Part shown: one piece after another, positions 1-5,037 of the stretch
Numbering within the stretch: position 1 is the stretch's first letter
Layout: every line of letters starts with the position of its first letter
Assembly: GCA_964442905.1 (NCBI GenBank)
Contig: CAYUBD010000053.1
Coordinates: 1-5,425 of the forward strand
Length of the DNA: 5,425 nucleotides
From: JAFGFG01 sp964442905
Lineage (GTDB): Archaea > Aenigmatarchaeota > Aenigmatarchaeia > QMZP01 > JAFGSV01
Direction of reading: 5' to 3'
The notes under the pieces: generated by a model
Seen by the model: only the letters and a program-made list of their open reading frames with translations
Told to the model about the DNA's origin: nothing
Databases searched by the model: none
Program-made: the position numbers and the translations under genes

Positions 1-1613
1 TAGACTGCGGCGGTTCCTGCACTTCAGAAGGCAAATACTGTGCAGCAGGAGAAGGATGTATAATAAATGATGACTGCTCAACATGGATTTGTATTGGTAG
101 TATCTGTCAGGATCATGCATGCGGTGACGGATTGTGTACTGGTCCAGAAACCGCTGAATCATGTCCGATAGACTGCCCTTCCGTTTGCGGAGACGGATAC
201 TGCACCCATGATGAGTGGTCTGAAACCTGCCCCGAGGACTGCGGGGATTATTATTGTTTCGGGATCGCATACAACGACCCTGACGTATGTTCGGGGCACG
301 GAACGTGCACATCTACTGAGATGTGCGTATGCGATACAGGCTATTCCGGATCAGATTGCTCATTAGGACGATTCCTTGACCACGACGACGGTACAGTTGA
401 AGATCTTGATACCGGGTTATTCTGGCTCAAGAATGCCACATGCTTAGGACTGATTGATGCAGACATCTATAATTCTGACCCAGATTCTATCACTGCATTT
501 GTTGAGGACGGGCAGTGTGGCCTTGCAGATGGTTCTATTTCTGGAAACTGGAGGATTCCCTCTGATGAAGAATGGACTGATTTCCTTGATACAACTTATG
601 AACAACCCCCATTGTGCAATACAAATGGAACCGGGCAATGGACAGAAGGAGACGCTTTTACTGATATAGTGATAAGTGAATTTCCTTATGGAGCCAGTCC
701 AGGAAGAGCTACTAATATGGTTTCCGGACTAATTTTTAATTATGTTTGCCAAGCAGGACTTGAAGGATTACCTTGTCATTTCCTTTATATCTGGCCAGTG
801 CGTGACACAATGGCATGTCATGGCATACCCCACGACGATCCTTCTGTCTGTTCAGGACACGGTTTATGTGTAGAGCCTGACATATGCGTCTGTGATGCCG
901 GATATTCAGGTGCGGATTGTTCAAGCGGCCCGATCGAAACCGATGCTTATTCCTTTTCAGCGATGACGCTGATGCTGGAAACGCCGGGTGGCCCGTTGGG
1001 AGCGGATCTTACAGGCCCATCTACAATCGAGGCTAGGATAGACCCGTCTACCGGAGAGATACCAGGAGACCCTGACCCTGACTCCGACACAATGGACCAG
1101 ATAGAGACCGAGATAGTTTCAATGGACTTAATAGGAAACAGCCCGGGCTTGGGTGATACGGAAGTTATGCTGTCATTAGTTGCACCTTCAGCCGGAGAGA
1201 CTGAAGAGACCGCCAATAACAATGCAGGATATCTCGACCTTCCTCCTTTCTATCCGGGAACAGCTGAAAGCTTCTTTGATGTTTTTGTCAAGGTTATTTT
1301 GTATGATCAGGGAGAAATTGTCCTGCATAATGTGGACCCGGTCCGTATAGTCGCCACAGTCAGCGAAAAACCTGTCGCTGCTGATGAAACCTATGCGAGC
1401 ACGGGATCTCCCGTTATGCTCTATGATGACGATTCAAAACCCACACCAATGTCCATATCATCCATGTCATACACCCCGGACAAATCCCTTTTTTGTTATG
1501 GCATACCCCACGACGATCCTTCTGTCTGTTCAGGTAACGGCATGTGCATTGATACAGACACATGCATATGCGAAGCCGGATGGACTGGTGACGAATGCTC
1601 AACGCTAATATGA
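1..1613 (+). CDS. Secreted Cys-rich modular protein with three EGF-like modules, an Lcl/DUF1566 domain and a beta domain (5' partial)
   Basis: The reading frame is open from the first full codon at position 3 to the TGA at 1611-1613 (536 residues visible), so the true start and any signal peptide lie left of the window. A TTG at 132 is only an internal Leu between conserved Cys motifs. Modules in order: a DCGG-type Cys-rich stretch (3-119); two CGDGxC...CPxDC repeats (120-176, 186-242); EGF-like module 1 (255-359); an Lcl/DUF1566-type domain (about 363-815) with GLFWLKNATC, NWRIPSDEEW and YIWPVRD; EGF module 2 (816-920); a beta-rich domain (about 924-1493) with SFFDVFVKV and PVRIVATV, faintly like a domain of other secreted proteins; and EGF module 3 (1494-1598). 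All three EGF modules share the spacing C-x10-C-x5-C-x5-C-x-C-x8-C. The many paired Cys point to an extracytoplasmic, disulfide-bonded protein, probably in adhesion or ligand binding (inference). It ends only four residues after EGF 3 and has no visible anchor; see the entry for 1611-1697. Confidence 0.88.
   Translation, partial: DCGGSCTSEGKYCAAGEGCIINDDCSTWICIGSICQDHACGDGLCTGPETAESCPIDCPSVCGDGYCTHDEWSETCPEDCGDYYCFGIAYNDPDVCSGHGTCTSTEMCVCDTGYSGSDCSLGRFLDHDDGTVEDLDTGLFWLKNATCLGLIDADIYNSDPDSITAFVEDGQCGLADGSISGNWRIPSDEEWTDFLDTTYEQPPLCNTNGTGQWTEGDAFTDIVISEFPYGASPGRATNMVSGLIFNYVCQAGLEGLPCHFLYIWPVRDTMACHGIPHDDPSVCSGHGLCVEPDICVCDAGYSGADCSSGPIETDAYSFSAMTLMLETPGGPLGADLTGPSTIEARIDPSTGEIPGDPDPDSDTMDQIETEIVSMDLIGNSPGLGDTEVMLSLVAPSAGETEETANNNAGYLDLPPFYPGTAESFFDVFVKVILYDQGEIVLHNVDPVRIVATVSEKPVAADETYASTGSPVMLYDDDSKPTPMSISSMSYTPDKSLFCYGIPHDDPSVCSGNGMCIDTDTCICEAGWTGDECSTLI
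120..242 (+). repeat. Tandem CGDGxC...CPxDC protein repeats
   Basis: Two adjacent protein-level repeats inside the first gene (120-176 and 186-242). Each begins CGDGxC, has an acidic middle containing E-x-x-E or E-T, and ends CPxDC. This Cys-rich motif recurs in secreted proteins of uncultivated archaea and some bacteria. It probably forms small disulfide- or calcium-stabilised units. The DNA of the two copies has diverged, so this is an old duplication. Confidence 0.7.
816..1534 (+). repeat. Near-identical 41-bp direct repeat at the start of EGF modules 2 and 3 (816-856 and 1494-1534)
   Basis: Bases 820-856 and 1498-1534 are identical over 37 bp. Including the preceding TGT codon, the match is 40 of 41 bp. 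The copies are 678 bp apart (226 codons), so they are in phase. They encode C-(H/Y)-GIPHDDPSVCSG, the first third of the EGF fold. EGF module 1 (255 onward) encodes a similar peptide with clearly different codons. Identity at silent positions suggests recent duplication or gene conversion between modules 2 and 3 only. The coordinates given span both copies. Confidence 0.9.
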
Positions 1614-1697
1614 ACCGGAGGTGACGCTGACTTCCTGCCTCTGGTGGCACTTTGAGCTCTTAACACCTGTTTATTTTTTTCACAAGGATTTACCATG
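1611..1697 (+). other. Possible remnant of a C-terminal membrane anchor beyond the stop codon
   Basis: In the same frame, directly after TGA 1611-1613, the codons read T-GGDADFLPLVAL and then hit a second TGA at 1653. Removing one base of the TTT at 1651-1653 continues the frame as ELLTPVYFFHKDLP, followed by a stop at 1695-1697. Together this resembles a glycine/acidic linker, a hydrophobic segment and a short charged tail, a common end for archaeal surface proteins. The reading needs one nonsense change and one frameshift, and the stretch is short, so chance is possible. If it is real, the surface protein has lost its anchor, or the sequence carries two errors. Confidence 0.35.
1674..1680 (+). 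terminator. T-run terminator candidate after the modular surface protein gene
   Basis: Seven consecutive T residues lie about 60 bp past the stop of the preceding gene. Archaeal RNA polymerase commonly terminates at such T-runs without a hairpin, and no strong hairpin precedes this one. If the anchor remnant was once coding, the T-run was inside coding sequence. Confidence 0.4.
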
Positions 1698-1762
1698 ACT
1701 ACGTATACATATTCCGGTCTTTGCCGTTTAGTTTCAGAGAATGTCCAAATTTCCGGATTATT

Positions 1763-1777
1763 CGAAAGGTTTATAAA
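1763..1777 (+). promoter_or_regulatory. BRE/TATA promoter of the proteasome-like gene
   Basis: CGAAAGG (B-recognition-like, 1763-1769) runs straight into TTTATAAA (1770-1777), a near-ideal archaeal TATA box. Its centre is about 28 bp before ATG 1802. Initiation at the usual 25-28 bp would therefore fall within a couple of bases of the start codon, giving a leaderless or nearly leaderless mRNA. No Shine-Dalgarno sequence is present. The core AAAGGTTTATAAA (1765-1777) recurs on the minus strand at 5396-5384. Confidence 0.75.
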
Positions 1778-1801
1778 GTTTTTCATTGATAAGTAGTTAA
1801 T

Positions 1802-2710
1802 ATGACAGTAGTAATAGCGATGAAGTTCAATCCTGAATATGTAATGGGAGTTGCAGACGAAGAAGTAACCATGTATGGCCCGACTGCCAGAACATCGGAT
1901 ATATCAAAAAAGCTTTATCAGTTCGGTGACTCCCATTTCTTTGGAAGCTCAGGAAACGTTGAATTTAGCAACTTCATTCTCATGGATGCTGAGAAAAATA
2001 TAGAGAAGAATAACGCTTCAACCGGAGAGTATGCAAATATAGTCGCCAAAGATACCCATACACTATTAGATGATTATATGCAGAAGTATGTATTCGACTA
2101 TTTCGATGTAACCAAGGACGATCTTAAGCTGGCCGATTCCAAGATCGATCCCAAGCTGAAAGATGTTGCTATAAACAAAATGAACCATATAGAAAATGAT
2201 CTTGTTACTAACTTTGTTATAGCCGGAATCGATAAGGACCGTGGTGCTCAGATATATAAAGTCCCATGGGAAGGCAAGGCTGGTTACAGGGAAAATTATC
2301 AGGCCATAGGCACCGGAAGGGACAAGGCCGATATCATTATAACAGACTACCTTGAAAGGCTTCCGCCTGAAAAGAGAGAGAATATAAAACCTTCTGTCGG
2401 CTGCAGAAAGATGATGGAAGCTGTCAGAAGTGCGTGGGGAAATCAGGGCGTCGGAGGAAGAACCCAGGTCATATGGGTAAAGAAAGGCGATACGGATATA
2501 CACACGCTTGACAGCTACAGGTCAAACATACTTCAGAACGTCATATGCGCACACCAGAACAAAGACCTGAGTGAGCGTTACAGGGACGCATTTTTCAGAA
2601 ACATCATAGAGGAGAACGCCGACAAGGAATCTATGGTAAAAGATTTTATGAAAAATGTATCGCATGAAAAGCTGGCGCACCTCTATCTGACAAAGGGCCT
2701 TCACAAGTGA
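1802..2710 (+). CDS. Divergent proteasome beta-like Ntn hydrolase (302 aa)
   Basis: The N-terminus MTVVIAMKF, the segment GVADEEVTMYG, SKKLYQF, the strand NFVIAGIDKDRGAQIYKV, YQAIGTG and the GG-RTQVIWVKKGD end align in order with archaeal 20S proteasome beta subunits. By my alignment Thr2 (Thr1 once Met is removed), Asp19 and Lys37 match catalytic Thr1, Asp/Glu17 and Lys33. Asp166 and Ser169 of the classical site (DSASGG in Thermoplasma) appear as Asn214 and Val217. There is no propeptide, so methionine aminopeptidase could expose the nucleophile without autocleavage, as in HslV. The protein is about 90 residues longer than a mature beta subunit. It has an acidic/Lys-rich insertion (about 100-133) and a helical C-terminal extension (about 232-302). 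The likely role is a cytoplasmic self-assembling peptidase or amidohydrolase; partner and substrate cannot be inferred. The start is fixed by the conserved Thr and by the promoter. The next gene begins 36 bp downstream with its own TATA box. Confidence 0.82.
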   Translation: MTVVIAMKFNPEYVMGVADEEVTMYGPTARTSDISKKLYQFGDSHFFGSSGNVEFSNFILMDAEKNIEKNNASTGEYANIVAKDTHTLLDDYMQKYVFDYFDVTKDDLKLADSKIDPKLKDVAINKMNHIENDLVTNFVIAGIDKDRGAQIYKVPWEGKAGYRENYQAIGTGRDKADIIITDYLERLPPEKRENIKPSVGCRKMMEAVRSAWGNQGVGGRTQVIWVKKGDTDIHTLDSYRSNILQNVICAHQNKDLSERYRDAFFRNIIEENADKESMVKDFMKNVSHEKLAHLYLTKGLHK

Positions 2711-2714
2711 TTTT

Positions 2715-2725
2715 GATATTTAAAA
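2715..2725 (+). promoter_or_regulatory. TATA box of the Cys-repeat lipoprotein gene
   Basis: GATATTTAAAA contains TTTAAA at 2719-2724, centred about 26 bp before ATG 2747. A leaderless transcript is predicted. The box sits just 5-15 bp past the stop of the proteasome-like gene. The short TTTT at 2711-2714 may double as that gene's terminator. Confidence 0.65.
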
Positions 2726-2746
2726 CTTGTCACCATATTTTAACCA

Positions 2747-3718
2747 ATGAACAAATCAATGTTCTTTTTACTTGGAATTTTGACAGTTTTACTTGTTTCC
2801 GGATGCACGCAGACCGGACAGGTCGTGAATGTCGATGTTGATGATGGTTCTGGTGTTGCCAGAGAATGCCCCGCATCATGCGACGACGGTAATGAATGCA
2901 CGGCCGACCTCTGCGACGAGAACTCTGATTTCACGTGCAGGAATGTGCCCAGATGGGGAATGGAATGCGGCGAGAACGGGATATGCCAGGACGGCGTCTG
3001 CGTCGAAATGACGGACAACTGCTCGCACATCATGGAGAGCGCCGAACTGGAGATGTGCTATTTGAGGGAATACTACGTTCCCGCAAAGACGGACAAAAGC
3101 GTGCTGAAATGCGACAGTATAGCCGATGACAAATACATGGCGAGATGCTATGCCTACACAGGACTTGACATTGACGATCCCACTTTATGCGAGGGGCTGG
3201 CTGAACAGGCATACATGGACGAGTGCTATGCCTTCTATGCCAAAGGCAAAGCTGCGCTCTACATATTCGCCGGGGATGCCTGCGATAAGATAGCGAACGC
3301 CGGGATGAAGGCTGACTGCATGGCTCTCGAGGAGATTGTGATAGCCCCAGTGGGCATAAAGGATTTCGATGCCGTAACAGCCAAAGACGGCAGCGGTGAC
3401 ATATACTCGTACTTCGTTCTCAAGGACATGAAGGGAAGGACCACCACGGCTGAAGGCGAGGTCAAGGTCAGAATACTGCAGGCAGACGATGATGACGAAG
3501 GGTTTCTGACATTATTCTCCGAGACTTACACAGTGAGTGAAGATGACTATGAGATGTTCAGCTCGGGGTGGGGAGAAAACGAGGAACTCTCAATTGAAAT
3601 AGATACGATAAAGTTCGAGGATTTGGAGGGCTTCAGGCCAGGTAACGTGGGAACGTTCTACTTAACATTCATCCCAGACGGTGGCATTCCCTTCCAAAAG
3701 CAGAAAGAGATATTCTGA
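2747..3718 (+). CDS. Cys-rich lipoprotein with four C-x11-C repeats (323 aa)
   Basis: Residues 1-20 form a lipoprotein signal peptide: MNK, a hydrophobic run, and the lipobox LVSGC with Cys20 as the predicted lipid-modified residue. A linker rich in Val, Asp and Gly (21-39) leads to an eight-Cys module (41-85: C41, C45, C51, C56, C64, C74, C80, C85). That module includes the CDDGNECTADLC pattern seen in secreted proteins of many prokaryotes. Residues 92-191 hold four units, each with two Cys exactly 12 positions apart (92/104, 122/134, 148/160, 179/191). They look helical and three carry CY or CM after the second Cys, so each pair may staple a helix hairpin. Residues about 200-323 have no Cys and alternate like beta strands, with YSYFVLKDMKGRTTTAEGEVKV and a GTFYLTF strand near the end, suggesting an Ig-like domain. 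The protein should sit outside the membrane, anchored by lipid. I do not recognise a specific function; a scaffold or binding role is a guess. The start is supported by the signal peptide and TATA spacing. Confidence 0.87.
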   Translation: MNKSMFFLLGILTVLLVSGCTQTGQVVNVDVDDGSGVARECPASCDDGNECTADLCDENSDFTCRNVPRWGMECGENGICQDGVCVEMTDNCSHIMESAELEMCYLREYYVPAKTDKSVLKCDSIADDKYMARCYAYTGLDIDDPTLCEGLAEQAYMDECYAFYAKGKAALYIFAGDACDKIANAGMKADCMALEEIVIAPVGIKDFDAVTAKDGSGDIYSYFVLKDMKGRTTTAEGEVKVRILQADDDDEGFLTLFSETYTVSEDDYEMFSSGWGENEELSIEIDTIKFEDLEGFRPGNVGTFYLTFIPDGGIPFQKQKEIF

Positions 3719-3732
3719 TTAATTGCGAGCTA

Positions 3733-3747
3733 ATGCCGGCATTTTTT
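3733..3747 (+). terminator. Palindrome plus T-run terminator of the lipoprotein gene
   Basis: The perfect 10-bp palindrome ATGCCGGCAT (3733-3742) runs straight into six T residues (3742-3747), 15 bp past the stop codon. A fold would need a minimal loop, so the T-run is probably the active part. The same T-rich block (TTTTTTAAT) could also serve as a weak TATA box for the next gene. Confidence 0.5.
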
Positions 3748-3760
3748 AATCTTCATTCCC

Positions 3761-3767
3761 AATAATT
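3761..3767 (+). promoter_or_regulatory. Weak TATA candidate for the PIP-box protein gene
   Basis: AATAATT is centred about 25 bp before ATG 3789, which fits the leaderless pattern of the neighbouring genes. The sequence itself is a poor TATA match. The alternative, TTTTTTAAT at 3742-3750, would put initiation near 3772 and leave a leader of roughly 16 nt. The two cannot be separated by eye. Confidence 0.35.
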
Positions 3768-3788
3768 GACATAGGGAAATGATTGTTT

Positions 3789-3971
3789 ATGCCCACGTGG
3801 ATGTGCCCCAAGTGCCGTGAAGTCGTTGAGAACTACAGCTGGGATGAGAAGCCGTGGAACAACCATTCATGCAAGGAAACAGATGAAGCGGTGGAACTGC
3901 CTGAAGTGCACCAGAACAGCGTGCCTCTGCCGCCAAAGCCCAGGCAGAACAACCTCTCGGATTTCTTCTGA
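3789..3971 (+). CDS. Small putative zinc protein with a C-terminal PCNA-binding PIP box (60 aa)
   Basis: The protein opens MPTWMCPKC. C6-x2-C9 and H26-x-C28 could supply four zinc ligands in a small knuckle. An acidic stretch and a Pro-rich linker (about residues 44-52, VPLPPKPR) follow. The last eight residues, QNNLSDFF, match the PIP-box consensus Q-x-x-(L/I/M)-x-x-(F/Y)-(F/Y) exactly (Q53, L56, F59, F60; bases 3945-3968). In archaea such extreme C-terminal peptides dock replication and repair proteins (for example FEN1 and RFC large subunit) onto the PCNA clamp. The likely role is a small PCNA-associated factor acting at replication or repair sites; the activity is unknown. I chose ATG 3789 because it directly precedes PTWMCPKC; an in-frame TTG at 3783 would add two residues. 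It lies between two lipoprotein genes with no functional link seen. Confidence 0.75.
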   Translation: MPTWMCPKCREVVENYSWDEKPWNNHSCKETDEAVELPEVHQNSVPLPPKPRQNNLSDFF

Positions 3972-3977
3972 TGACAG

Positions 3978-3989
3978 TTAAATATATTA
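3978..3989 (+). promoter_or_regulatory. TATA box of the FKBP lipoprotein gene
   Basis: TTAAATATATT lies in 3978-3989, centred about 31 bp before ATG 4015. Initiation at the usual distance would leave a leader of only about 3-6 nt. It begins only 7 bp past the stop of the preceding gene. Confidence 0.65.
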
Positions 3990-4014
3990 GTACTGGTTCT
4001 AATTTATAGAGAAC

Positions 4015-4767
4015 ATGAACAAAACATTCATACTCCTGCTTGGAATCGCTGCGCTTCTGACAGTGTCAGGATGCATAGGCGGAGATACATCCCCGGCCTT
4101 GAAGTGCGGCGGCAACGATAGCATGGTCCAGCCGGGCGATACAGTGAACGTTGAATATATCGGAACACTTGAAAACGGTGAGGAATTCGATTCAGGTGAG
4201 CTGGAGTTCATATCTTCTGTCGGGGAGATGATAGAAGGATTTGACGAGGCGATCCTTGGAATGTGCCTGAATGAAGAAAAGAACGTGAGCATACCGCCGG
4301 AAAAGGCATACGGATTCCCGAATCCGGAACTCGTGCTTACAATCCCTGTGGTCTTCGACCTGAACAGGACGTTTGATGTCAGCGTCAATACATTCGTGGA
4401 GAAATTCGAGTCCCAGCCGGAGGTCGGCAAGCTGTACACGGATGACAGCCTGCTTCTGCCGCTGAAAGTAGTCGGGGTCATAAGACTGTCACCAGACGAT
4501 GAGGACGGAAACGTGACCATGGAAAGGCCCGCTTCCGTGGGTGATACCACCAACGAGGGTGACCTTTGGTCGCTAACAGTGATTGCCACTGATGATGATA
4601 AGATAACGCTGTCCAGGAATGTTGAGGACGGTGACAGCGTAATGACATATCAGGGCATGAAGACCGTGCAAGTCAATGACGGCAATATAACGATCGATCT
4701 CAACCACATGCTTGCGGGCAAGACCCTCGATTTCTACATCAAGGTAACCGGTATCAATAAGGCGTAA
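4015..4767 (+). CDS. Lipoprotein SlyD-like FKBP-type peptidyl-prolyl cis-trans isomerase (250 aa)
   Basis: Residues 1-20 are a lipoprotein signal peptide with lipobox TVSGC (Cys20), so the enzyme should be lipid-anchored on the outer face of the membrane. The FKBP fold starts at about residue 39 with PGDTVNVEYIGTLENGEEFDSG. Tyr48, Phe58 and Asp59 occupy usual active-site positions. MIEGFDEAILGM (72-83) and IPPEKAYGFPNPELV follow. The final FKBP strand, NHMLAGKTLDF (230-240), closely matches the SlyD C-terminus, so an insert-in-flap chaperone domain lies between. Here that insert is about 125 residues (roughly 101-226) against about 55 in bacterial SlyD, which fits the archaeal long-type FKBP group. 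There is no His-rich metal-binding tail. Cys31 and Cys84 could form a disulfide. The role is to catalyse prolyl isomerisation and assist folding of exported proteins; the nearby Cys-rich proteins are plausible clients (inference). Its signal peptide closely resembles that of the upstream lipoprotein. Confidence 0.9.
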   Translation: MNKTFILLLGIAALLTVSGCIGGDTSPALKCGGNDSMVQPGDTVNVEYIGTLENGEEFDSGELEFISSVGEMIEGFDEAILGMCLNEEKNVSIPPEKAYGFPNPELVLTIPVVFDLNRTFDVSVNTFVEKFESQPEVGKLYTDDSLLLPLKVVGVIRLSPDDEDGNVTMERPASVGDTTNEGDLWSLTVIATDDDKITLSRNVEDGDSVMTYQGMKTVQVNDGNITIDLNHMLAGKTLDFYIKVTGINKA

Positions 4768-4774
4768 TATACGC
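4762..4774. other. Short hairpin between convergent genes
   Basis: GCGTA-ATA-TACGC is a 5-bp inverted repeat with a 3-base loop. It overlaps the stop codon of the FKBP gene and lies in the narrow gap before the convergent minus-strand gene. No T-run follows directly on either strand (TTTT appears at 4797-4800 on the plus strand), so a terminator role is only possible. Confidence 0.25.
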
Positions 4775-4791
4775 TCTATCCAAACGCGTCT

Positions 4792-5001
4792 TCACATTTT
4801 ACCTGTATGACTTCTCAACAGGTTCCTCTCATTTTCTCCCCATTTCCTGATATCATTCAGCATTCTGGCCCGTTCATTGCTGATGTACTCCGATAGCTCA
4901 GTCAGTTGCTTTGTTTCTCCCTCGTAAGGATTCGCGCTGAAAATATCGTAGAGCATCTGCCCTATCGGGTTGCCGTTATATCTTTCTTTTTTGATATCCA
5001 T
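4792..5001 (-). CDS. Unrecognised small charged protein (69 aa)
   Basis: I do not recognise this protein. It opens MDIKKERYNGNPIGQML. A stretch rich in Glu, Arg and Asn (about residues 28-63, including TELSEYI and RARMLNDIRKW) looks alpha-helical and amphipathic, and the tail is basic. It has no Cys, signal peptide or membrane segment, so it is probably cytoplasmic. The start at 5001 is preferred because GTGAT, complementary to the archaeal 16S rRNA 3' end, lies 6 nt upstream on the minus strand. An ATG at 5028 would add nine residues (MYLIFCDDH) and lacks such a site. It follows the 104-aa gene by 36 bp (9 bp with the upstream start), so both are probably one transcript. It converges on the FKBP gene with 24 bp between the stops. 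Confidence 0.6.
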   Translation of the reverse strand: MDIKKERYNGNPIGQMLYDIFSANPYEGETKQLTELSEYISNERARMLNDIRKWGENERNLLRSHTGKM

Positions 5002-5037
5002 ATGATCATCACAAAAAATCAAATACATGCACGTTCT

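Noticed and set aside
132..134. TTG as start codon of the first gene
   Set aside because: It lies inside a CGDGxC motif, and the same frame stays open with more conserved Cys motifs back to the window edge, so the gene is 5' partial.
947..1222. 91-codon minus-strand reading frame
   Set aside because: It is antisense to the beta domain of the surface protein, with low-complexity Ser/Val/Pro content and no start signal.
1695..1796. 33-codon plus-strand reading frame starting MTTYTYSG
   Set aside because: Its 3' part runs through the promoter of the proteasome-like gene and it has no promoter of its own; probably chance.
2066..2503. 145-codon minus-strand reading frame
   Set aside because: It is antisense to the proteasome-like gene, which has strong family motifs; no promoter or domain supports it.
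3733..3742. ATGCCGGCAT palindrome as a restriction or regulator site
   Set aside because: Its place just after a stop codon and before a T-run makes a terminator more likely than an operator.
3999..4589. 196-codon minus-strand reading frame
   Set aside because: It is antisense to the clear FKBP gene, is Ser/Pro/Thr-rich as expected of a shadow frame, and shows no family motifs.
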